Below, piece by piece: positions 1 to 6,271 of a stretch of DNA of 7,934 nucleotides. Under the pieces are notes generated by a model, which searched no databases, had not been told where the DNA came from, and was given only the letters and a program-made list of their open reading frames with translations. Positions within the stretch are counted from its first letter, which is position 1. Each line of letters opens with the position of its first letter. A program made the translations under genes and the position numbers. The DNA is taken from assembly GCA_002898855.1 (NCBI GenBank), contig BEIR01000046.1, positions 1-7,934 on the forward strand, read 5' to 3'. Source of the stretch: a bacterium HR41 (GTDB lineage Bacteria > Actinomycetota > Thermoleophilia > Solirubrobacterales > Thermoleophilaceae).

Positions 1-196
1 TGACCTCGCGCACTATCTGGGGATCGTCGATCGAACCGACGACCAGCTCGCAGTCGACGCCCTCGAGGTTTTCGCGGCGCCCGGCGTAGGTGAGCTTGTC
101 GAGCACGACGATCTCGTCGTCGGGACGCAGTTCCCGCACCGTGCGCAAGTACTGCGAGCCGATAAATCCGCAAGCTCCGGTTACGAGCAGTCTCAT
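1..196 (-). CDS. rfbB: dTDP-glucose 4,6-dehydratase, N-terminal part (cut by window edge)
   Basis: This is the first 65 residues of an extended-SDR nucleotide-sugar enzyme that would convert dTDP-glucose to dTDP-4-keto-6-deoxyglucose, the second step of dTDP-L-rhamnose synthesis in the cytoplasm. I translated it by hand from an ATG at 196. The N-terminus carries the Rossmann motif TGACGFIGSQYL (G-x-x-G-x-x-G), then VVLDKLTYAGRRENLEGV, which matches the RfbB signature following beta-2 (Asp for NAD ribose, then the TYAG-NL stretch). The ATG overlaps the rfbD stop as ATGA, and a strong GGAGGT lies 9 bases upstream inside the rfbD end, so the start is well supported. The nucleotide-binding loop reads GACG where GGAG is more usual, a mild variation. 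The catalytic YxxxK region lies beyond the window. It could be another sugar dehydratase or epimerase, but the rfbA-rfbD context makes RfbB by far the best call. Confidence 0.9.
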   Translation of the reverse strand, partial: MRLLVTGACGFIGSQYLRTVRELRPDDEIVVLDKLTYAGRRENLEGVDCELVVGSIDDPQIVREV

Positions 197-1071
197 CCGG
201 TCGCTACCTCCGGGGGCACTGTGTCGGGGTCGGGTGAAGTGACGAGCCACCCACGCTCGGCCAGGTAAGCGCGCAAGCCCACGCGCCAGTGGTCGAGCCG
301 CGGCGTCTGCTCGCGAGTCGCCCGCAGTACCGAATTAGCGGGGCGCGGCGCCGGGCGCGGGAACTGCTCGGTGGTGCAGGGCTCGACGTCGCAAGCCACG
401 CCGGCCAGGCGCACCGCTTCGCTGGCGAACTCGAACCACGAGCACGCGCCGCCTCCGGCGACGTGGTGGACGCCGCGGGCGGGCGCCTCGAGCAGCTGGG
501 CGATCGCTCGTGCCAGGTGACGGGTGTTGGTCGGGCAGCCGATCTGGTCGTGCACGACCTGCAGCTTCTCGCGCTCGTGGGCGAGCGTCAGGATGGTGTC
601 GACGAAGTTGCGGCCGTAGGGACCGAACAGCCAGGAAGTGCGGACGATCAGGTGGTTGTCGTTGGCCTCCGTGACGGCTTGCTCGCCGGCTAGTTTCGAC
701 CGGCCGTACGCCGAGATCGGTCCGGTGGCATCGTCCTCGACGTACGGCGATCCCTTGCTGCCGTCGAAGACGTAGTCGGAGGAGATGTAGACGATCCCGG
801 CGCCGACCTCGGCAGCTGCCCGTGCCACGATGCCGGCTCCCTCTCCGTTCACGCGCAACGCTTCGTCCGGTTCGGCTTCTGCGCCGTCGACATCGGTGTA
901 GGCGGCGCAGTGCACGACCCAGTGGGGGCGCTCACGGGCCAAAACAGCGCGTGCTTGCCGCTCGTCGCAGATGTCGAGTTCTTGGCGCGTTGCGCCGACC
1001 GCGCCCGGTATCTCCTCGAGGACGACGCGGCCGAGCATGCCGCCGGCTCCGGTGACCAGGACGCGGCTCAC
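193..1071 (-). CDS. rfbD: dTDP-4-dehydrorhamnose reductase
   Basis: A cytoplasmic extended SDR of 292 residues that performs the last step of dTDP-L-rhamnose synthesis, NAD(P)H-dependent reduction of dTDP-4-keto-L-rhamnose. Visible motifs: Rossmann loop VTGAGGMLGR (6-15), CAAYTDVD (55-62), ISSDYVFDG (96-104), the catalytic YGRSK (Tyr122, Lys126), RTSWLFGPYGRNFV (144-157) and the late RPANSVL (243-249), all typical of RmlD. The length is normal for the family (about 280-300). The open frame runs upstream to 1197, but the extra 42 residues are arginine/serine-rich and unlike RmlD. I chose GTG at 1071 because the Rossmann strand follows at once and GGGAGG sits 5 bases upstream. The gene follows rfbA by 67 bases and overlaps rfbB by 4, so the three form one operon. 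Identification is secure; the exact start is well but not absolutely supported. Confidence 0.95.
   Translation of the reverse strand: MSRVLVTGAGGMLGRVVLEEIPGAVGATRQELDICDERQARAVLARERPHWVVHCAAYTDVDGAEAEPDEALRVNGEGAGIVARAAAEVGAGIVYISSDYVFDGSKGSPYVEDDATGPISAYGRSKLAGEQAVTEANDNHLIVRTSWLFGPYGRNFVDTILTLAHEREKLQVVHDQIGCPTNTRHLARAIAQLLEAPARGVHHVAGGGACSWFEFASEAVRLAGVACDVEPCTTEQFPRPAPRPANSVLRATREQTPRLDHWRVGLRAYLAERGWLVTSPDPDTVPPEVATG
206..211 (-). promoter_or_regulatory. Ribosome binding site of rfbB
   Basis: The minus strand reads GGAGGT, 9 bases before the rfbB ATG and inside the last codons of rfbD. It is a near-perfect anti-16S match. Together with the ATGA stop/start overlap it indicates coupled translation of rfbD and rfbB. 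Confidence 0.7.
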
Positions 1072-1076
1072 TGCAT

Positions 1077-1082
1077 CCTCCC
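1077..1082 (-). promoter_or_regulatory. Ribosome binding site that decides the rfbD start
   Basis: The minus strand reads GGGAGG, then 5 bases, then GTG at 1071. An ATG at 1075 lies between them but gives only two codons (ATG CAG TGA), so GTG is the usable start. This rules against the longer upstream reading of rfbD. Confidence 0.7.
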
Positions 1083-1100
1083 GCCGTAACAGGTGGTCTC

Positions 1101-1114
1101 GCCGCCGCGGCGGC
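1101..1114 (-). other. GC-only palindrome between rfbA and rfbD
   Basis: GCCGCCGCGGCGGC is a perfect 14-base palindrome in the 67-base gap between the rfbA stop and the rfbD start. As RNA it can form a 5-bp G/C stem with a 4-base loop about 20 bases before the rfbD ribosome site. No T-run follows, so it is not a classic terminator. It may affect message stability or rfbD translation, or it may simply reflect high GC. Confidence 0.3.
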
Positions 1115-1138
1115 AGCTGGCTGGACTCGGACGCATCT

Positions 1139-2212
1139 CTAGAGGATCGCAATCTCGGCGTTGTCGCCGACGACGAGGCGGAACGCGCGCGGCACACGCG
1201 GACCGCGACCGATCTTCACGTTGTGGCCGATCAAGCTCGCTTCGACACGCTGATCGAGCTCGCGGATCTCGGAGCCTGTCATGACTATCGAGTGCTCGAG
1301 CTCGGCCCGCTCGATCGTTACGCCATCGCCGATCGCCGTGTACGGACCGATGTAGGCGTCGACTATGCGTGCCCCCTCGCCGATGATGGCGGGGCCTCGC
1401 ACCGTCGAGCGCTCGACCAGAGCGCCCTTCTCGATCCGCACGCGCCCCTCGACGCGGGAATCGACGATCTCGCCTTCGCAGGCCGGTTCTAGATCGTCGA
1501 GGATCAAGCGGTTCGCCTCGAGCATGTCCTGCACCTGGCCGGTGTCCTTCCACCAGCCGTGGACCACGTGCGGGTCGACGCGCAGGCCGCGGTCGAGCAA
1601 GCGTTGCAGAGCGTCGGTGATCTCGAGCTCGCCGCGCCACGACGGCTCGATCTCGCGCGCCGCCTCGAAGATCGCGGGCGTGAACATATAGACGCCGACC
1701 AGCGCAAGGTTGGTGGGGGGGTCTTTGGGCTTTTCGACCAGCCGCACGACGCGGCCGTCGCTCACCTCGGCGACGCCGTAGTGCTGGGGATCGGGGACGG
1801 GGGTGAGCAGGATTAGTGCGTCCGGTCGCTCGCGTTCGAAGGTCGCGACGAGCTCGGTGATCCCGTCACGCAGCAAGTTGTCGCCGAGGTACATAACGAA
1901 CGGGCTGTCGCCGAGGAACTCCTCGGCGCAGAGGACGGCGTGCGCGAGACCGCGCGGCGCATCCTGCTCGATGTAGGTGATCTCGAGCCCGAAGCGCGAC
2001 CCGTCGCCGGCGGCGGCGCGGATCTCGCCCCCGGTCTCAGGCGCGATGATGATTCCGACCTCGCGGATACCAGCCGCCGCCATCGCCTCGAGCCCGTAGA
2101 AGAGCACCGGCTTGTTAGCGACCGGAACCAGCTGTTTGGCGCGCGTATGGGTGATCGGCCGCAGGCGGGTTCCTTTGCCGCCTGACAGGATCAATCCTTT
2201 GAGTTCCGACAC
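1139..2212 (-). CDS. rfbA: Glucose-1-phosphate thymidylyltransferase, long form
   Basis: A cytoplasmic nucleotidyltransferase of 357 residues that joins dTTP and glucose-1-phosphate to give dTDP-glucose and pyrophosphate, the first step of the rhamnose pathway. Motifs: the nucleotide-binding signature LSGGKGTRLRPIT (9-21) with the conserved Arg and later Lys (AKQLVPVANKPV, 25-36), YLGDN (108-112, metal-binding Asp), VEKPKDP (159-165) and GELEITDA (194-201). After about residue 245 comes a hexapeptide-like left-handed beta-helix tail (phrases such as VDAYIGPYTAIGDGVTIE). This makes it the long RmlA type (about 355 aa) found in actinobacteria and archaea rather than the roughly 290-residue enterobacterial form. 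The start is GTG at 2212, since SELKGLILSGG begins the fold immediately; its ribosome site (CGAGCG) is weak. It lies 48 bases after the split-barrel gene and is probably the first gene of the rhamnose block. A related sugar-phosphate nucleotidyltransferase is possible, but the rfbD/rfbB neighbours settle the substrate. Confidence 0.94.
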   Translation of the reverse strand: MSELKGLILSGGKGTRLRPITHTRAKQLVPVANKPVLFYGLEAMAAAGIREVGIIIAPETGGEIRAAAGDGSRFGLEITYIEQDAPRGLAHAVLCAEEFLGDSPFVMYLGDNLLRDGITELVATFERERPDALILLTPVPDPQHYGVAEVSDGRVVRLVEKPKDPPTNLALVGVYMFTPAIFEAAREIEPSWRGELEITDALQRLLDRGLRVDPHVVHGWWKDTGQVQDMLEANRLILDDLEPACEGEIVDSRVEGRVRIEKGALVERSTVRGPAIIGEGARIVDAYIGPYTAIGDGVTIERAELEHSIVMTGSEIRELDQRVEASLIGHNVKIGRGPRVPRAFRLVVGDNAEIAIL

Positions 2213-2260
2213 GTTCGCTCGGGGGCTTCGCTACGACAGTTCGGAGACGGGTGAGCTTGA

Positions 2261-2725
2261 TCAATAGGTGCCGGCCGCGAGCTTGCGGTGATCCCAGCTC
2301 GCTATCCGCACGGGGCTGAAACGCAAACCTACTCGCTTCGCCGCCTGTGCCGCAACCATCTGGCGCACGTCGTCGGTCAGCGTGCCGAAGTAGCGGCTGA
2401 ACAGTCGCAAACCGAACTCCTCGAGCGCAGCGCGGTCGTACTCGAGTTCGACACGGCACTCCATCATCACGCCGCGCAGCTCGTGGTACTGCTCGCCGGC
2501 CTCGATCCCGACCGTCGCGCGCGGGTCGCGTTCGAGGTTGCGCGCCTTCTGCGATTTGCGGTATGTCCACGCGAGTAGCTCGAGCCCTTCCGGTACGTAC
2601 CACAGCGGCACCAGGTGGGGCCAGCCGCGCGGCCCGATCGTCGCGCACTGGAGGGTGCGTTGCTCGGCGAGGAACGACCGCACCTCCTCGTCGCTCATGC
2701 GGATTTGGTCGCGCCGCGACGGCAC
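2261..2725 (-). CDS. Pyridoxamine 5'-phosphate oxidase-like split-barrel protein (FMN or F420 binding)
   Basis: A small soluble protein of 154 residues in the flavin/deazaflavin split-barrel fold. The order of features fits the actinobacterial PPOX-class or Rv1155-like group: a helical start (SDEEVRSFLAEQR, 11-23), strand CATIGPRGWPHLVPLWYV (27-44), then WTYRKSQKARNLERDPRATV (53-72), whose Lys-x2-Asn-x3-Asp-Pro pattern contacts cofactor phosphate in the family, and the strand GVMMECRVEL (85-94). Members reduce or oxidise varied substrates with F420 or FMN, and some bind haem; the sequence does not tell which, and the substrate is unknown. The start GTG at 2725 has no clear ribosome site. The alternative is ATG at 2698 (residue 10), also without one; I kept the longer form because the N-terminal pattern PSRRDQIRMSDEEV resembles related proteins as I remember them. 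It lies 81 bases after pafBC and 48 before rfbA. No functional link to either is evident. Confidence 0.8.
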   Translation of the reverse strand: MPSRRDQIRMSDEEVRSFLAEQRTLQCATIGPRGWPHLVPLWYVPEGLELLAWTYRKSQKARNLERDPRATVGIEAGEQYHELRGVMMECRVELEYDRAALEEFGLRLFSRYFGTLTDDVRQMVAAQAAKRVGLRFSPVRIASWDHRKLAAGTY

Positions 2726-2753
2726 GCCGCAAAGGTAACGCCAAGCGCAGCCA

Positions 2754-2795
2754 CTCGGCTCGCCGAGCGACCCGCCCGCAGCTCGCCAAGCGACC
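2754..2795. repeat. Imperfect direct repeats with a hairpin, in the gap between pafBC and the split-barrel gene
   Basis: Two 15-base copies, GCTCGCCGAGCGACC (2758-2772) and GCTCGCCAAGCGACC (2781-2795), differ at one position and are 23 bases apart start to start. The first copy overlaps CTCGGCTCGCCGAG (2754-2767), a 6-bp inverted repeat around a 2-base centre, so a 5-bp stem with a 4-base loop could form. On the transcript side there is no U-run, so it is at best a weak, factor-dependent terminator for pafBC. It could also be a protein binding site for the downstream gene. Confidence 0.4.
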
Positions 2796-2806
2796 GCTGA
2801 CGCCGC

Positions 2807-4888
2807 CTAAACGCGGACGAGCGTGTGCAGCTTCGTTGCCGCCTCGAGAACCGCACGTCGCGCCGCGCTCGGTTCGAGCACGACAGCGTCGCCCGCCTCC
2901 TTGAGGATCTCGCGCACGAGATAGTCGTGCCCGGCGTAGGGCAAGGCAACGACAACGGCGCCGTCTTCGAGCTCCGCCACCACGCGCTTGTCCTCGCGCG
3001 CGAAGCGCGCCCGCTCGGGCGAGATCCACACGCGGGCGACTTCGGCGTCGGGCACCTCGCCGGTGCGCGGCCAACCTTCGAGATCGAGGTCGACGCCGGT
3101 GCGCGGCGTGAAGCGCTCGTCGCTGAGATGGGCCGACTTGATGCGATCGAGGCGGAAGCTGCGTGGGGCGTCCCGTTCGGGATCCCACGCGTGCACGTAC
3201 CAGCCCTCGCGACCGTTGACGAGCTTGTACGGCTCGATGCGACGGCGCGCGAACTCGTCGGCGTGCTCCTTGTAGTACTCGACGTCGAGCAGGCGTCGCT
3301 CGGTGATCGCTCGGCAGACGACGCGCGCGACCTCGGAGTCGTCGCCGGCGGCGTGAGTGACGTGCAGATCTTCAAGCGCCGGGTCGCGACCCAGAGCGGC
3401 GACGATCTTTTCGCGCGCGGACGCGAGGGAGCCCTCGGGCAGGTGCTCGCCGAGCAGGTCGATGGCGGCGATCAGCGCTTTCGCTTCCAGCGGTAGCAGG
3501 CGTGCCGGCCGCGCGAAGTTGTCGCCGTAAGCCTCGGGATCGACCTCGATCGTGTCGCCGTGAATTTCGGCGTAGAGGACGTAGGCACCGCCACCGAAGT
3601 TGACGACGTTGAGGATGTCGATGTCCTGGCGCAGCTCCTCCTCGTTCGTGCCGAGCGTCCGGCAGAGCTCGCTGACCGACAGTTTGGCGTCCTCGCGCGC
3701 GGCTGTGATCAAGATGCCAGCGAGTGTCACCAGCCGGGCGAAACGTTCGGGGCGGATCGCAGGTTCGCTGCGCTCTCGCTGCTGATCGCCCGCGGCGGCT
3801 GCGCTGGTCGGTTGGCTGCGCGGCCATTCGGACAGGGCGGGCGCTGTTTCGAACGTGTCGTTCTGGTGGCGCTCGACGATGAGGGCGACACGGCGGTCGT
3901 ACTCGGCTACGAGCTCGGCCGGTGCGAGAAGGCGTGCGCGCTCGCCGAGCCCGAGCAACCAGGCGACCAACGCCCGCTCGTCGGCGTAGTCGGTCTCGAA
4001 GATGGTCCCCGGGCCCGGTGCGTCGTCGACATCGTCGGCGCTTTGAGCACGACCGGCGTGACCGAAGTGCCGCAGCACGTACCAGTCGATGCGGTCCGAG
4101 AGCCAGATGCGCGCCGTGTTTTTGCGCTCACCGAGCTGCCACTGCACGCGGCGCGCGTACTCGCGCGGGTCGAAGTCGGCAGGGCGTTGGAAGTCGCGTT
4201 CCGCCTTGGTCGCGTAACCGATCTTCCCGCGAATGCGGGAGATGCGGAAGACGCGGACCGCATCGCGCTCGTGCGAGTAACCGATCAGATAGAACTGGCC
4301 GCCCTTGTAGAGCAGGTGGTAGGGGTCGACTTTGCGCCGCTCGACGGTGTCGCGGCCGATTGTGTAGTAGTCGAAGGTGACGGTTTTGCGGCGGAAGATC
4401 GCTGTCTCTAGTTTCTGCAGCCGCTGCGACAGTTCTTTGCCGCCCGGGTCTGCCTTGATCGCCAGCGCGACCGATGTTTCCTCGGGCGCGTCGAGCGGCG
4501 AGGGCTTGCCCCACGACAGGTGTTGGAGGGCGAGCCGCAGCGGTTCGGCGTACGCGAACTCGCCGTCGAGCAGGGCGAGCGCGGTGCGCAGCGCCGCAAG
4601 CTCCTCGTCGCTGAACTCGATCGGTGGGAGGTAGAAGTTCTCGGGCGGCAGCTGGTAGGTCTCGGCCTCGAAGTAGCCGTCCGGGGCCTTGTCGACCTTG
4701 AGCCGGATGCCGAGCGATTCGAGCTCCGCGCGGTCGGCGTAGAAGCGGCGGGCGAAGGCCTCGTCGTTCATCTCCGAGTAGCCCTCGACGTTCTGCTTGA
4801 TCTCGACGGCCGTGACCGGGCGCCGCTCGGCCATCAGGTACGAGATCAGCGAGAGCTGACGGATCAGCTTGTCGGTGTCCTTCGCCAC
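2807..4888 (-). CDS. pafBC: PafBC: fused PafB-PafC WYL-domain DNA-damage-response transcription activator
   Basis: A 693-residue cytoplasmic regulator made of two similar halves, each a winged helix-turn-helix, a WYL domain and a C-terminal WCX domain. Half one: HTH about 3-65 (DKLIRQLSLISYLMAERRPV), WYL with FYL at 199-201 and FRISRI at 214-219, WCX to about 340. A charged Ala/Gln/Ser linker follows (about 345-378). Half two: HTH about 380-440 (FARLVTLAGILITAAREDAK), WYL with WYV at 563-565 and FRLDRI at 578-583, then WCX to the end. In mycobacteria PafB and PafC are separate proteins that together activate the LexA/RecA-independent DNA-damage regulon; natural fusions are known in other actinobacteria. 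The frame extends to a TTG at 4918, but conserved sequence begins at AKDTDKLIRQ, so I chose GTG at 4888. There is no ribosome site; a TATCCT box 7 bases upstream suggests a leaderless message. It starts about 100 bases after the exoribonuclease gene. No pup or proteasome genes are nearby, unlike the usual pafA-linked setting. Confidence 0.88.
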   Translation of the reverse strand: MAKDTDKLIRQLSLISYLMAERRPVTAVEIKQNVEGYSEMNDEAFARRFYADRAELESLGIRLKVDKAPDGYFEAETYQLPPENFYLPPIEFSDEELAALRTALALLDGEFAYAEPLRLALQHLSWGKPSPLDAPEETSVALAIKADPGGKELSQRLQKLETAIFRRKTVTFDYYTIGRDTVERRKVDPYHLLYKGGQFYLIGYSHERDAVRVFRISRIRGKIGYATKAERDFQRPADFDPREYARRVQWQLGERKNTARIWLSDRIDWYVLRHFGHAGRAQSADDVDDAPGPGTIFETDYADERALVAWLLGLGERARLLAPAELVAEYDRRVALIVERHQNDTFETAPALSEWPRSQPTSAAAAGDQQRERSEPAIRPERFARLVTLAGILITAAREDAKLSVSELCRTLGTNEEELRQDIDILNVVNFGGGAYVLYAEIHGDTIEVDPEAYGDNFARPARLLPLEAKALIAAIDLLGEHLPEGSLASAREKIVAALGRDPALEDLHVTHAAGDDSEVARVVCRAITERRLLDVEYYKEHADEFARRRIEPYKLVNGREGWYVHAWDPERDAPRSFRLDRIKSAHLSDERFTPRTGVDLDLEGWPRTGEVPDAEVARVWISPERARFAREDKRVVAELEDGAVVVALPYAGHDYLVREILKEAGDAVVLEPSAARRAVLEAATKLHTLVRV

Positions 4889-4895
4889 GCAAGCC

Positions 4896-4901
4896 AGGAT
4901 A
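4896..4901 (-). promoter_or_regulatory. Candidate -10 box for a leaderless pafBC transcript
   Basis: The minus strand reads TATCCT (fits TAnnnT), then GGCTTGC, then the GTG start at 4888, so transcription could begin at the start codon itself. This agrees with the missing ribosome site. A convincing -35 is absent (TTCCGC at 17 bp spacing is poor). The rest of the 101-base gap from 4889 to 4989 shows only GC-rich short inverted repeats and no clear terminator for the upstream gene. Confidence 0.35.
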
Positions 4902-4989
4902 GGTCCCGAGCGGCGCAAGCGGAAAGTCGCCGCCGGCCGCTTTGGACGCTATTTGCGGGGCTCGGTGGCCGCGGAAGGCGCCGCCGCCC

Positions 4990-6144
4990 TTACGCCGCGA
5001 GCCGATCGGGGTCGCCGCCGGTGTCGCCCGCCGAGGACGCGCGGCTCGCGCGGCCGGCGGTTGTGCGTTCCTCGTCGGCTGCAGAAGCGCGCGCCGGGAA
5101 GAAGGCCGCTGCAGCGATACCGCGGTCGAACGCCGACCAGTACTCGCCTTCGGGCAGCTGCTTCTCGATCCGGTCGAAGCTGCCCAGTGTGCCGCCGAGG
5201 TTGTCGATCATGTGGACAAGCACCGCCTCGCGTGTACACGGCACAACCGGGCTGCCGAGCTCGAGCTTGCCGTGGTGGGAGAGGATGATGTGCAGTAGCG
5301 CCTCGGCGTCGCGCGCGGGAAAGTCGGGGATCTCCTCGATCGCGCGCCTGACCGTGTAGTAACCGAGCGCGATCTCGCCGTGCAGGCGGCCGCGATCGGT
5401 CATTTCGATCGCTCCCCCACGGTCCTCGTAGGTGAAGACCTTGCCAATGTCGTGCAGAAGCGCGCCGACGACGGCAAGGTCGCGGTCGATTCCGGGGAAG
5501 GTGGCGGCCATTGCCGACACACCCTGAGCGACCGTCAGCGAGTGCTCGAGCAGACCGTGCCGATACGCCTGGTGGTAGTGCTTGGCAGCCGGTGCCGAAC
5601 GCCAGCGAGCGCCGATCTCGCTATCAGGCGCGAGTAGACGCTCGACTAGCGTCCGCAGGTGGGGTCGCTGGATAGTCGCGATCAGCTGATCCAGCTGATC
5701 GCACATGCGCTCGTATGAGATCGGCGGGCCGTCGAAGAGGTCGCGCGGGTCGTACTCGTCATCGACAGCGGGGCGTGCCGCCCGAAGTCGCAGTTTCGGT
5801 CCGTACCGCTGGTGGACGCTGTACTCGCCGCTGACGCGGACGGCCGCGCCAGGTTCGCAAACCGTTTCGATCGTCTCGATGTCGTCCCATGCGACAGCCT
5901 CGACGCAGCCGGTAGCGTCGGCGAGGCTCACACGGAGGTACTCGCCGCCCTGGCGGGTGGGACGGCGAGCACGTTCACGTACGAGAAAGACCGAATCGAC
6001 GCGCTCGCCGTCGACAAGCTCGCGAACGAATCGCTTACCGCCTTTCTCCGTCGCCGACCGCGGGCCGTAGCCGTCAGCTGCCGCGGTCGCCGCGGACCGA
6101 GCGACAGGGCTCTCGGTGACTTCGTTGAGAGAGGGTTGGCGCAT
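4990..6144 (-). CDS. yhaM: YhaM-family 3'-5' exoribonuclease (OB-fold plus HD domain)
   Basis: A 384-residue cytoplasmic protein with the YhaM layout. An N-terminal OB-fold nucleic-acid-binding domain spans about 38-125 (FVRELVDGERVDSVFLV, then GGEYLRVSLADATGCVEAVAW). An HD metal-dependent phosphohydrolase domain spans about 185-325: RHGLLEHSLTVA (His196, His201), ALLHDIGKVFTYE (His231-Asp232 pair), LHGEIALG (His255), ILSHHGKLE (His290, His291) and VHMIDNLGGTLGSFDR (Asp314). All expected metal ligands look intact. In Bacillus, YhaM removes nucleotides from RNA 3' ends with Mn2+; the exact substrate here is inferred. It is longer than the roughly 314-residue Bacillus protein because of a disordered N-terminal stretch (1-35) and an Ala/Ser/Gly/Asp-rich tail (about 352-384). 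ATG at 6144 is the only good start; there is no ribosome site, but a possible promoter sits just upstream. It heads the minus-strand block and is divergent from the SDR gene. An uncharacterised HD hydrolase is the alternative. Confidence 0.87.
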   Translation of the reverse strand: MRQPSLNEVTESPVARSAATAAADGYGPRSATEKGGKRFVRELVDGERVDSVFLVRERARRPTRQGGEYLRVSLADATGCVEAVAWDDIETIETVCEPGAAVRVSGEYSVHQRYGPKLRLRAARPAVDDEYDPRDLFDGPPISYERMCDQLDQLIATIQRPHLRTLVERLLAPDSEIGARWRSAPAAKHYHQAYRHGLLEHSLTVAQGVSAMAATFPGIDRDLAVVGALLHDIGKVFTYEDRGGAIEMTDRGRLHGEIALGYYTVRRAIEEIPDFPARDAEALLHIILSHHGKLELGSPVVPCTREAVLVHMIDNLGGTLGSFDRIEKQLPEGEYWSAFDRGIAAAAFFPARASAADEERTTAGRASRASSAGDTGGDPDRLAA

Positions 6145-6153
6145 TCATTGGAG

Positions 6154-6182
6154 ACCGTAGAGGAGCGTTCGGACGCTGTCGT
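6154..6182 (-). promoter_or_regulatory. Candidate promoter of the yhaM-type gene
   Basis: The minus strand reads ACGACA (6182-6177; four of six match TTGACA), a 17-base spacer, then TACGGT (6159-6154; fits TAnnnT). The -10 box ends 9 bases before the ATG at 6144, giving a very short or no leader, which suits the lack of a ribosome site. The spacer contains the palindrome described separately. Confidence 0.35.
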
Positions 6183-6186
6183 TCGG
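6164..6186. repeat. Palindrome and 7-base direct repeats in the divergent region
   Basis: AGCGT-TCGG-ACGCT (6164-6177) is a perfect 5-bp inverted repeat around four bases, and CGTTCGG occurs twice (6166-6172 and 6180-6186), offset by 14 bases. Both lie inside the putative promoter spacer and -35 of the yhaM-type gene. A repressor could bind here. The rest of the divergent gap (6187-6271) shows no obvious promoter for the plus-strand SDR gene. Confidence 0.3.
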
Positions 6187-6271
6187 CGACGGCGACGACT
6201 GCGCTAAAGATTGGTTACTCGTCTGCGCACTGCGCGGGGACGGAGCGCGCACGCGAGGTTGACGAGCGACG

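Noticed and set aside
1072..1197. N-terminal extension of rfbD by 42 residues
   Set aside because: The residues are Arg/Ser-rich and unlike RmlD, the region overlaps the end of rfbA, and a good ribosome site supports GTG at 1071.
2257..2264. TTGATCAA palindrome at the stop codon of the split-barrel gene, considered as an operator for rfbA
   Set aside because: It is only 8 bases long, overlaps coding sequence and has no recognisable promoter next to it.
2115..3188. Long minus-strand open frame spanning the end of pafBC, the split-barrel gene and the rfbA start
   Set aside because: The product is low-complexity Arg/Ala/Pro sequence, and it overlaps three genes with clear family motifs.
3560..4411. 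Plus-strand open frame antisense to pafBC
   Set aside because: There are no recognisable domains, and it lies wholly opposite a strongly supported coding region.
4869..4877. TTGTCGGTG on the plus strand, an exact match to the upstream half of the mycobacterial PafBC promoter motif
   Set aside because: Eight bases on there is CACGCA, not TAnnnT, it points away from pafBC, and the bases are simply the codons for Asp-Thr-Asp-Lys in the conserved PafBC start.
6164..6186. Possible LexA (SOS) box suggested by the CGTTCGG repeats
   Set aside because: The actinobacterial SOS box is an inverted repeat of the CGAAC-N4-GTTCG type. Here the CGTTCGG copies are direct repeats, so the required symmetry is missing.
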